DNA of 64,000 nt from Cydia pomonella (taxonomy: Eukaryota > Arthropoda > Insecta > Lepidoptera > Tortricidae), in NCBI RefSeq assembly GCF_033807575.1, contig NC_084729.1, positions 7,130,001 through 7,194,000 of the forward strand, in the 5' to 3' direction. Below, one piece after another: positions 1-9,900 of this stretch. The stretch's first letter is position 1, and each line of letters opens with the position of its first letter. Below the pieces are notes generated by a model. That model was not told where the DNA came from, did not search any database, and was given only the letters and a program-made list of their open reading frames with translations. Both the position numbers and the translations under genes were made by a program.

Positions 1-1565
1 AATAAGTATATTTGTTTTACATAAAGATTACCTAGGCTATACAAAAATTGGTATGAATAAAATAAAATTATTCGTGTCATTAAAATATGCTTTTAATACA
101 CATATTTAAAAGAATAACTTTATTTCTGTATAAGACAGACAAGATTTACTTTTACAATAAAATAGAAAATAAGCAATATAGATATTATATAGGAACAAAA
201 AAAGAAAACAAAAAGTTACGATTAGATTCGATGGGTCTATAGATGACTCGCATTTTTTCTTTGGTGTCTACACGACCACACAGCTACCGATACATTACAG
301 AAGCTGTCGAAATTTCCTTACCCGTTGTAATTGTTCAAAGAGTATTAGACTTTGACGTAGCTAAGCAAACACGCACACATGCGTAACGTATAGGCCTGTA
401 AAGATAGCTCCATTCGTAGTAGACCTCGGATTCCGTTACTAGTTAATAGAGCTACGACTCAACGTTTATTGGATATGTCGATTTTACGTAATTTGGAGCG
501 CTGCGCGATTTGACATAGGTCTTACCTCTTTGAGGCACCACGGCCATCTAACATTACTGGCATAAAGGACGCATTTATGACTTTGACGCATGTCAGAAAG
601 AGAAGCCGAACTGCGTAAAATGGGCGTTTTCTGTTGAATTCATAAAATCAAAATCGAGAATAAATCCGTTTGTATAAGATAATAAGTTAGTATTTAGTTG
701 AATGATGTTTAAGACGAGATGAAAACCTTTACTTTAAAGTGGATTATGCTGGATGAAGATGTGTTTTCTAGTTGCACTGAGGTAAACACTAAAAATGTAG
801 ATGTAACTTTGGATTTATATTCTATCGAGAAAATTTTAAGCCTTTTTGTTTCGACTAGTATCATACCTCTTATCATATAGTCAAGATACATATATCCGAA
901 AATCACGTCTGTTTGTTTCCGGGGCTAGCCACTGCCACGCTTCAAAGATCCCGTTATTTTTCGATGCAGGGCCTTAAGTCTCATTTTGTATAGGATTTTG
1001 AGTTTCCAAAACGTCCCGCTTGGCGCGCTCTTTCTAAATCCAATACAAAATGAGACTAAACGCAAACGCGTACGTCACGTTTCAAAATCGAATTTATTTA
1101 CACTAGGGGTACTGTTATCCAACAGTATTCGAGGTTGTTTTCTTTACCTATTTTACGTTCTGCAGTGGCAGCATGGTTCTATTTTTATCGCTTGACACTA
1201 TGCCCGTCACTTTCGCACTTACATACTTGTTAGAACGTGACAGGTATGGTGACAAATGATAAACAGCCGACCATCTGAGCCCTACTGAAATAGTCTATTA
1301 AACCACATAGTACTTGAGTAAAGCCTGACCAGTAATATATGATCACGCGCCATATTGTGGAATTTCATTGGAACTAAATTTTTCATACTAAACTGAACTG
1401 TCACCCTATACATGCGAATAACAGCGCCCTCTTGACAATGATCATATGTTTCTGGTCGGGCTTTAGAAGTGTTTTAGTTTAGTGGGTTTATAAACAATAC
1501 ACAGGGTAGATCGTGTCATTCACGAAGACGCGTGCCATGTCTCGTATTAAAGTTTAGATTTGACA

Positions 1566-1980
1566 AATTTGAATTTTAAATAGAGATGGATTGTCAAAGA
1601 ATACTTTGTAGCCACAGTAAATGTACTGCCATCTTTAGACACATGATTTAAACTTTTAGAACGCCGTCTGACTTTGATCCTTATTCTTTCACTGATATGT
1701 GTTTTTGCTAAATATCAAAAAGTGGCGCCATCTAATAGATCAAAGGCCACAGGTATGGCAGCATCGTTTCGAGCGATGGCGCTACAACCTTTAGCCGATT
1801 CCCGATAAGATGGCGACACTTTTTGATATTTAACAAATTTAAATCAAATCACAGAAAGAATAAGGATAAAAGTCAAATGGCGTTCTACAAGTTCAATCAT
1901 GTGTCAAAAGATGGCAATAAATTTACTGTGGTTACAAAACTTTCTTTGACAATCCACCTCTATTTCAAATTCTCTTTGGT
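1566..1980. mobile_element. Foldback MITE, 'AGAATTTGAAATAGAGGTGG' family, copy 1
   Basis: The same inverted-repeat element as at 19479-19821 and 57110-57413. Recurring words are GTAAATTTACTGCCATCTTT, TTAAATATCAAAAAGTGGCG and CACCTCTATTTCAAATTCTC. A shorter, degraded copy lies at 3140-3305. Confidence 0.75.
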
Positions 1981-2615
1981 GTATGTGTAATATTATTATA
2001 ATGTTATATCCCTTCTAATATTATAAATGCGCGAGAAACTCGTGTCTCTTACCTCTTCACGCTTAACTTCTGAACCGATTTAGATGTAATTTAGTATCGA
2101 GATGTTTGAGGCCCGAAGGACATATAGTTTTGATAATCATCATTAACATTCCACGCAGACGAAGTCACGGCAAAAGCTAGTATTATATATGCCTCCATCG
2201 GGGTTATCGGCTTATTGACACCGGGATTGCGTAATGCATCGCAGCCATAATGTGTTTTATAGTTTTAAGTTATATTTTATAATACATATGCTAGTATTAA
2301 GGTGTTTATCTATGGGCCACTAGTTGCGTAAAAACGTAACGATTTTTCATTTCATATTACTTATCACCTTCGTGTTTTTTTAATAAGTTATAAATTGAAC
2401 GCCACGCCTATCGTGCGCGGCGCGTCAAAGGGACATGTTGATGACAGATATTTTTCACGATCTTAATGTATATTTGTTCGTCAGAAGCTCGCGTCTACTG
2501 TCAAGACTCGCACGCCACGGAATTCTTCTACCTGGGATTCTCCTGTCCTGTTAATTGTAACAACGTCGTGGCGGCTGTCAAAAGGTCGGTTCTTTTACTT
2601 TGTTATGTGTTTATT

Positions 2616-2889
2616 GACGACCGGTTGGCCTAGTGGGTAGTGACCCTGCCTACGAAGCTGATGGTCCCGGGTTCAAATCCTGGTAAGGGCATTTATTCGT
2701 GTGATGAGCATGGATATTTGTTCCTGAGTCATGGGTGTTTTCTATGTACTTAAGTATTTATAAATATTTATATATTATATATATATCGTTGTCTAAGTAC
2801 CCTCAACACAAGCCTTATTGAGCTTACTGTGGGACTTAGTCAATTTGTGTAATAAAGTCCTATAATATTTATTTATTTATTTATTTATT
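2616..2889 (+). mobile_element. tRNA-derived SINE, copy 1
   Basis: Box A region GGTTGGCCTAGTGGGTAGTG and box B GGTTCAAATCCTGG, then a conserved body (GTCATGGGTGTTTTCTATGT) and a tail ending in TTATTTATTTATTT. About 270 bp. Other copies: 26181-26403, 32860-33112, 42376-42615 and 61154-61410. Confidence 0.9.
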
Positions 2890-4132
2890 GATATCCTGAA
2901 TATGATATTTATTCCAGAAAATCTAGGAAAAAGAATGAGTCCGAGAGTAATGAGTAATGTCCTATAATATTTATTTATTATTTATATTTTATGGATAGAA
3001 GCCCGCGTCCACTACCAATAAATCAAAGATATACATAGTATATAACTCCGTATAAGATAAATAAAGTCTAAGAAAAAACGTCGCTAGAAAAATCAAGAAA
3101 TATGTATGCTTGAATAGATGACGATATACCTCTGGCCTATACTCGAGGAGATGGCGACACCGTTTGATATTTAACGCATATTTGTGAAAGAATAGAAATA
3201 GGTCATATAGCCTATGTCATTCTAAGAGTCTTCGTCCTGTGTCGAAAGATGGCAGTAAATTTAGTTGACTTCATAATTTACATTGACAATACGCCTCTAT
3301 TCTCAATTCTATTTGATACATATTGAGCCGACGTAGGCAACGTGGCACTTAGATTTCTAAGGAGCAAAGTTATGTTATTTAGCGTCCCGCATAGCTTTAG
3401 CCCTCAGACGGACCTATCAGTCCTATATGTTTACTAGGAGTATCTGGACCCATTTCTACTGCCACGCGCTAAGGAATTCTTCTATTTAGGATTTTGTCCT
3501 GAAAACTGCAACGTTTATTGCCTACTTAGTACATATATTGGACCAACGTAGTCCAATCTAGGGAATGCAGTTATACGTTAGAGAGATCAAGCGATATTGT
3601 TATCTTGATCTACCGTATAGTGGGATATCAGAAGAAATATGATTTAATTTTGTTTATTGATTAACGTGGAAGAATAAGAGAGAGGCATTTGCCCAGCAGT
3701 GGGACACTATGGGCTCATTACAAATAAGTTTTTGTCAAAAAAATCATTTTTGGTACAAGCTTTTATTTCTGACCGTACTTTTCTTTCTACAGGCAACTAA
3801 TACAGACAATACTAAAAATTTCAAACACAATTAGGTTGCGTTGTTTTATCACAGAGTTACTATGGCCACCTCTTGTCTCCATCATCAGATCAGCTCGATT
3901 GTACCATAATGTTGCATTGTCATCCGACTTACATATGTATGCAAATTTTCAGCGTCATCGGAAACCGGGAAGTGGATCAAATTTAAGTTGCAAGATTTGA
4001 CCTGGGCACATAGTTACATTGCAAATTAAATAAAAGCTTGTAAAAAAAAAGGAATTAACGTATTCTCATTTTGCGGTATAATTATGAATTTTCAAAAACT
4101 AACTTTTGAACGATAGCTATTAATATTTACAG

Positions 4133-4913
4133 ATTAAAATTACTAGACGAACAAAGCATCCGCAACAGTTACATGCCGCACAAGGCCCGTCGAGACACAG
4201 CGAACATTCACACACGAAGATTCTACAAAACGTGCGAGACCATCTTCACAAACAAAATGGCCGCCGAGGAAATACAAAAAGAAATACGTCAGTTCCACGA
4301 GAACTGTAAACTGTATTTACAAAATGAATCAGTGGATTTTGACGCGAGTGAATGCTTTAGAAGAAGCTACCAGAAGGAGTTCTTAGGGGTTGTGACGATG
4401 ATATTAAATAAACACGCGCATGGGACGTATAAGTTTACGGAAGAGATGACATCGGTAAGATTTTCATATTTATCCTGGCTTTTTTAGAATGAAATAGCAA
4501 TAAATGACACGAAATGCTGGAACAACCTACCACCACCTTTTAAGCACCTTACTTCTTTGCAGTCCAGTATGTCTGTTGAGGTAACAGACATACTTAACCC
4601 TGTACCGATTTAGATGAAATTTGACATGGAGATAATTTAAGGTCCGAGGAAGGGCATAGCATAGTTTTTATATTAGTAGGGATTGACTTTCACAATAAGA
4701 ATTACCTAATAAACTTGACTACTTTTCATTTCAGTTGATTCTAGAAAAGATCGCCGGGGAATCATCCGACAACAAACTAGACATATCAAAATTGCTGCAA
4801 TTCCTCAAGAAAGCTTTAACTTTGCACAAAACGGTGGCCCACGCGGAGGTTATCACCCTGCAGTCGAAGCACTGCCTGTCGACCAGCGTCCCGGGCTGTT
4901 ACTGTAGGTCTGG
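4133..4913 (+). CDS. Two exons of an unrecognised gene
   Basis: Two exons with good splice sites join in frame: 4133-4454 (acceptor tttacag, donor gtaaga, ends phase 0) and 4735-4913 (acceptor tttcag, donor gtatgt, ends phase 2). Together they encode about 167 residues, continuous from the acceptor at 4133, so upstream coding exons probably exist. The protein is charged and probably helical (for example the stretch around EEIQKEIRQFHENCKLYL). It ends in a Cys-rich patch, HCLSTSVPGCYC, that could bind metal or form part of a larger fold. No family was recognised and no function is proposed. The next exon was not found: downstream come a MITE and LINE debris, then a minus-strand zinc-finger gene. 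It may be a pseudogene or a gene whose remaining exons are too short to see. A LINE fragment and AT-rich sequence fill the 280-bp intron. Confidence 0.55.
4500..4572 (+). pseudogene. LINE reverse-transcriptase C-terminal scrap
   Basis: Within the intron of the 4.1 kb gene, one frame reads TKCWNNLPPPFKHLTSL, the conserved C-terminal phrase of a LINE reverse transcriptase. The same phrase occurs at 9840-10064 on the other strand (KCWNNIPPPIRNSKTL). It is too short to be functional. Confidence 0.55.
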
Positions 4914-4958
4914 GTATGTTTACAATATAAACTGTGTGTGTAATGTCATATACTAAAT

Positions 4959-5160
4959 TGGCGGGTCCACACAGAGCAAGCATACGCGCGAGGCAATTCC
5001 TCGCGCACAAAACGGCCAGTGTAGACGTGCCTCGGCCGAGGCAGCGCGCGCGTTTTCCTCGACCGAGCGGGCCGCGTCAGCCGAGCACGTCTACACTGGC
5101 TGTTTTGTGCGCGAGGAAATTGCCTTGCGCGTATGCTCGCTCTGTGTGGACCAGTCTAAT
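4959..5160. mobile_element. Foldback MITE, 'GGCGGGTCCACACAGAG' family, copy 1
   Basis: About 200 bp, almost entirely an inverted repeat. The left arm runs from GGCGGGTCCACACAGAGC through the phrase CGCGCGAGGCAAT to CCAGTGTAGACGTGC, and the right arm is its reverse complement, ending GTGTGGACCAGTC. The body is GC-rich in an AT-rich setting. Other copies lie at 7540-7735 (partial), 11098-11187 (half), 12939-13082 and 58179-58353. Better-kept copies end TAGGCGGG...CCCGCCTAA, which suggests a TA or TAA target. Confidence 0.8.
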
Positions 5161-5319
5161 AAGTATTAAAGTAAAAAAATTAAACACAACACCCTACACT
5201 ATATCCCAAAAATATCAATTCCAGCTTCACTTCCATTATTTTAGAAAAGAGCTGATACTGCTGGGTCGATTTCTATCAACCCAAATTCTCTGGTATATCA
5301 TTAATGTTTACCATTTAGT

Positions 5320-5476
5320 TTACTGGGGAGACAATGTGGAAGAGGATCTGCGTCAGATTCAAATCGATAATTGGCAGGAAACGGCGCAGGATCGGGAAAA
5401 GTGGCGGGCTCTCGTTTCGGAGACCAAGACCCTCCTTGGGTCGCTGATTCATATTATTTCCTTCGTTAGTTGTTGA
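5320..5476 (+). pseudogene. LINE ORF2 C-terminal fragment
   Basis: A 52-codon open stretch contains DNVEEDLRQIQIDNWQETAQ followed by DREKWR, the usual C-terminal tail of a LINE reverse transcriptase found widely in insect genomes. It ends at a TGA (5474-5476). No reverse-transcriptase core is present. It lies just downstream of a MITE and is probably a 5'-truncated insertion. Confidence 0.7.
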
Positions 5477-6679
5477 TCAAAGGTTAAATATAATTTTGTT
5501 ACATAAATACTTTTGAAAATAAATGATTGGCAAGTCCAAAATAAACGAATTTGACTGTTAAACAAAGTATATCAGTAGTAGTGTACAGCATAGTGAAGTA
5601 GAGTAGGGCAACACTCGAAAAGCAGTATTGCGCTAAGAAAAGCAGCAATGTACATCGAACCAAAACATGTAATTATCATAACCTCAAATATTTATGATCA
5701 TGATTGTGTATTGTAGGCACCTTGACTTTGCTTAAGTTCATGCACAAGCTTATTTAATATATTGGTATTTAATGGTGACAACAGAAATTTCTCTTGAAAT
5801 AGCAACGATTCAGAATGTAAACAAACATGATGGCTGTCACACTGAAAAAGATAAATAGCCGAACTGGTTTTGTAACTTTACTAAATAACTAAACTACGGT
5901 TATAAGAAAATAAACTTTGCATAAATTTACAAAACTTATTTTGTAGTGTATACCCAGCCACTGAACACTGATAGCCAAACACGGTTTTGTAACATATAAC
6001 ACATAGTTCGCAAGTCCCAATTTTTGTGTAAACAGTAACCAAAATGTTTGTTACAGTTATGCAAACATTTCTTTCAGTGCATTCACTTTAATTATTCCAC
6101 AGATAAAACACACAGGTGACACGCGATTTTGGAATTATTCGAAAACAGTGTTGCTTACCCGCGATTTTTCTAATTTGCCGCCTTTTGCTTCTGACAAGAT
6201 TTGCTTGACCAAGTATATTTTGTTTTAGATTTGTCGAGCAATCCGGCCAGTGCGTCCAACCTAACGACTGTTTGACGGAAGAAGATTTAAAATACATATC
6301 CCGAGTAAATATATTATAGTATACAATAAACCATTTTACACGAATAATCAGTAAATCACAACCTTCCTAGCCAAATAAGCCTCCTAAAGCTATACCGGGC
6401 GCAAAGGTGCCCATAACGCGACAGGCGTCTTTATAGTTTTAAAACCGACTAGCCCGGTTTTCTTACGTGTTTCCTTCAGCAAAAAGCGACTGGTAAGTAT
6501 GAATTGATATTTCGTACATAAGTTCCGTTAAACTCATCGGTATTGTTCAGAATAATCCCTGCCGCTTCTTTCCGCTAGCGCCCTACGCGACAACATTTCC
6601 ATCTTCACCACTTATATGGTTGGCAGTCCTCAACTGTGCATTTCTCCAGGAACTTTCTGCCTCGCACAGCTTAACTGTC

Positions 6680-6845
6680 GAACTGTCGCCTGCTGTATTT
6701 CCGGACTTTAAGAAATGAGCGTACTCCTATCTTAAAGGCCGGCAACGCACCTATAATGCCTCTGGTGTTGCGGGTGTCCATGAGCGACGGTAATCGCTTA
6801 CCATCAGGTGATCCGTCTGCTCGTTAGACTCCTATATCATAAAAA
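6680..6845 (+). repeat. Lepidopteran retroelement 3' end
   Basis: Contains AAGGCCGGCAACGCAC, a GGTGTTGCGGGTGTCCATG segment and CGCTTACCATCAGGTGATCC, then an A-rich end. The same order recurs at 60060-60212 and in part at 11185-11282. This 3' end is familiar from many lepidopteran introns. The parent element was not identified. Confidence 0.6.
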
Positions 6846-6950
6846 AAGAAGTAACAGAGGTTTGAAACCCACAACTGATCGAAAGTTGCACCCCCTTACC
6901 GCTAAGCTACCAAAGCATGCTGGTCTCTGATAAAAATGTAATTTACTTAC

Positions 6951-9900
6951 TTGTATGTATGAGTTTGTGTGTGTTGAGAGAGTAGGAAGAATTGAATGCC
7001 TTCTCACATATCCCACATTTGTATGGTTTCTCGCCTGAAAAATAAATTCAAGTGAGTGACGTGTTCAAAAGGACCTTATTTCTATGAAAAAAAAAACACC
7101 AAAAGAGGTGTGGGGCGGCAATAACTCATTAGGTATTTAAATGTTACATTTCTAAATAAATTAAATCAAACTTCAAAAAAATATCAACAAACAGGTATTA
7201 GGGAATTTCCTCGCGCGGCAAACGCCCGCCCTAGCGCGGCCGCGTGCTCGTGTAAATTTTGCCTCAGCACGTTTGCAAAAACACGCACACGTTTGCTGAG
7301 AAAATTTGCTCGGCAAGATGGCGTCACTCAGTCAGCTGTTCAAAATAGCACCGCACGTAATAACTGCTATGGCTTGGCGTTTCTTTTATTTTGCTATAAA
7401 AGCAATTAAAAAAAATGAAGAAGTAACGAAGTACACGACAATTTGCGACACTCGTTATTATTATTATTTTCCAACATTATCATGTTTTGACAACTTTTAA
7501 CGTAAGTGCAAACAAAATAACCACGCGCACCATAAACAAACACGTCTACACTGGCGCGCGGCAAACGTCTGAGGCGCCTTTGAGCATGCCGAAAAACTGA
7601 CACCGAGCGGTTCGGCCAAGGTCGCGCTCGGGCGAGGAAAACGCGCGCGCCACCGGCCGAGGCACGTCTACACTGGCCGTTTTGTGCGCGAGGAAATTGC
7701 CTCGCACGTATGGTCGCGCTGTGTGGACCCGCCTAATCTATATAAAAATAAACTGTCATTCAACGAGAAGTATGTATAGCGAAAGGGGTGATAAAACTGT
7801 CAAACATACCAGTGTGTACCAGCATATGTTTCTTCAGCTTAGACTCGAATTGGAACGCCTTTCCACACACCTCGCACTCGACATTTCTATCTCGCAAGTG
7901 CATTGCCTGAGGAAAGAGAGTGGGTTACATGTGACGCAGGCAAGGTTCCATCCATTACATGTAGGCTACATGTACCCAATGGATAACTAATTCCAAAAGT
8001 CACCCATAAATAGGAACATGCATGAAAAGCATTTAATTGTGTTTGTTTAATAAACAAGTTCAAACAGGTGGGGGAAACTGATACATTCGGGCATTCTCGG
8101 CTCCGCCGCTCCGTTCGGCTCAGAATTGCTACGAACAATTATTAGGGTTGGCACAACTCGACGTCCCTTTGCGTGGACAACCACAAATAAAATAATTACT
8201 TGAATTTTGTCAACCCTAAATAGCCGAAAGGGATAATGTCCTACATTAGAAAAGGACAACATGATTCGTCCCTGAAGCGCTGTCAAACTTCGGTTTTGTA
8301 GGAAGTTTGGTTTTTGTACTAATTCTGTGGTTCAACAACATGAAGCTATGCAAAGACAAATTGGGATTTTTTGTAACATTATTTAAAGTTATTGCAGTCG
8401 GTTTTTTAAACAATAAAGCAAGCCATATATTTTCTATGCAAGAATAAAATTAGTGTTTCATAATATTTCATTAATTCTACTTCATAGTTAAAAACAGACT
8501 ATACAGTGTGTGTATTTTTGATGTAACCGCAAACTTAAACTAGACCAAAGAGAATTAAGAAGACCAAGAGTGCTCACTCCATACTACGGTTTTGTTAACA
8601 AAAATACTATTATTTTCGTAGTCTACATCTAGCGTCAAGTAGCGGAACTCTCAGTACTGCTACTCGACAATAGATGTCGCGGCAAACAAAAAGTGTAATG
8701 CTCATCTAATGCTCAACCATTTTCAGCTAATATTATAATCAGAGTAAGCGTAGGAGTTGAAAATTGAGTTCCGGTTACTCTAGTTAATATTAGCGAAAAA
8801 TCGTTGAGCATTAGACTTTTTGTTTGCCGCGACATCTATTGTCTAGTAGCAATCAAATCAAAAATTAATTAAATTTTTAATTTTTTTTCGAGCGGCAAAG
8901 TACATCATGGTCACTTGTGACAGTTGTATCGTCGCGTCATAAAAAGCGACGTTTTGAATATGGAATGGAATTTTAGTAATACATTGCTTGCTGAATTATT
9001 TTATATGGCAAAAGAATAGTCCTTGTGAATGAAAGGCGTATTCGATAACAACTCAATTTTATTTCCTCTACCCTCTAGTACATATCTTTATGATTACCCA
9101 CACAACATCTTTCCTTTTACGAAAATAAGCCATAAGTACTTATGCTTAAGCTACATTATTATAATTGCAATGGATATAGAAGCTAACTTTACATAAGTAT
9201 AAAGTTGAAGTACTATTATATTGGTATAGTATAGTAGATATAATTATTGGAGTAATAATTGTATATATTAATGACGTAACAGACTGATCGTTACGAATAA
9301 ATACATTTGTGCTACTGCAAGTATATATAGAATAGAATAGAAGAATAGAAAAACGTTTATTGCAAAACCATCTACAAACAGCACCACATTAGAAAACAAA
9401 AAAAGTAAGAAAGAAGATCTAATACACTAAACAGTTATAACTACTTGTAACTTATACTAACATGCAATAGTTACAGTGATGATGCTGTAATAGAGGCTAC
9501 AATTGGACACCACTCAGCATATGCTCTAACATATATATGCTACAGCGCTGGTCTTCCGTGGAGCCCAGGGCAAGAAGATAGCTCGGAACAGTAAAGGCAG
9601 TGTCAGACAGTGATTTAACAAGTATTAATATTTAACACAAGTTAGAAACTAATGCACGGAAAAATTTCAAAGCGGAAGTGAGTGGGTTGGGAATATCTAA
9701 AAATATATAAAAATATAAACAGGTAAAGTCAGACATGTATTTAGTTTAATATATAGTAGGGCATATATACATAAAAAGGCAACTCGTTAAAAATAGATAA
9801 ATAATTCAATTTATAACATAAAATAATCATAATCTAACTAAGGTGCATGGAACGCGAAGAACACGGCAGTTGGAAGCTGAAAAGATATTGTTTAAATTTA

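Larger units (their letters stand above)
1..4132. other. Intergenic stretch, no gene recognised
   Basis: No convincing exon was found on either strand. The stretch is AT-rich and holds transposon debris: a short hairpin near 978-1056, a MITE of the 60.6 kb family (1152-1276), a 400-bp foldback MITE (1566-1980), a tRNA-derived SINE (2616-2889), a partial MITE copy (3140-3305) and, at about 3680-3715, the phrase 'gcatttgcccagcagtggga' that is common at LINE 3' ends in Lepidoptera. The first kilobase could be untranslated sequence of a gene outside the window, but nothing shows this. Confidence 0.5.
4914..6950. other. Gap between convergent genes, repeats only
   Basis: Holds the MITE at 4959-5160, the LINE tail at 5320-5476, AT-rich unique sequence (5480-6350), a degraded repeat with tRNA-like phrases (6450-6560) and a LINE or SINE 3' end (6680-6845). 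The missing last exons of both the 4.1 kb plus-strand gene and the 7-12 kb minus-strand gene should lie here or to the left, but no good candidate was found. Confidence 0.45.

Noticed and set aside
2616..2700. A tRNA gene
   Set aside because: Box A and box B are present, but the cloverleaf is degenerate and the sequence continues into a SINE body found in five copies.
4934..5318. First part of a 180-codon frame joined to the LINE tail at 5320
   Set aside because: It reads through a foldback MITE whose GC-rich arms leave frames open by chance. Only the tail after about 5320 resembles a protein family.
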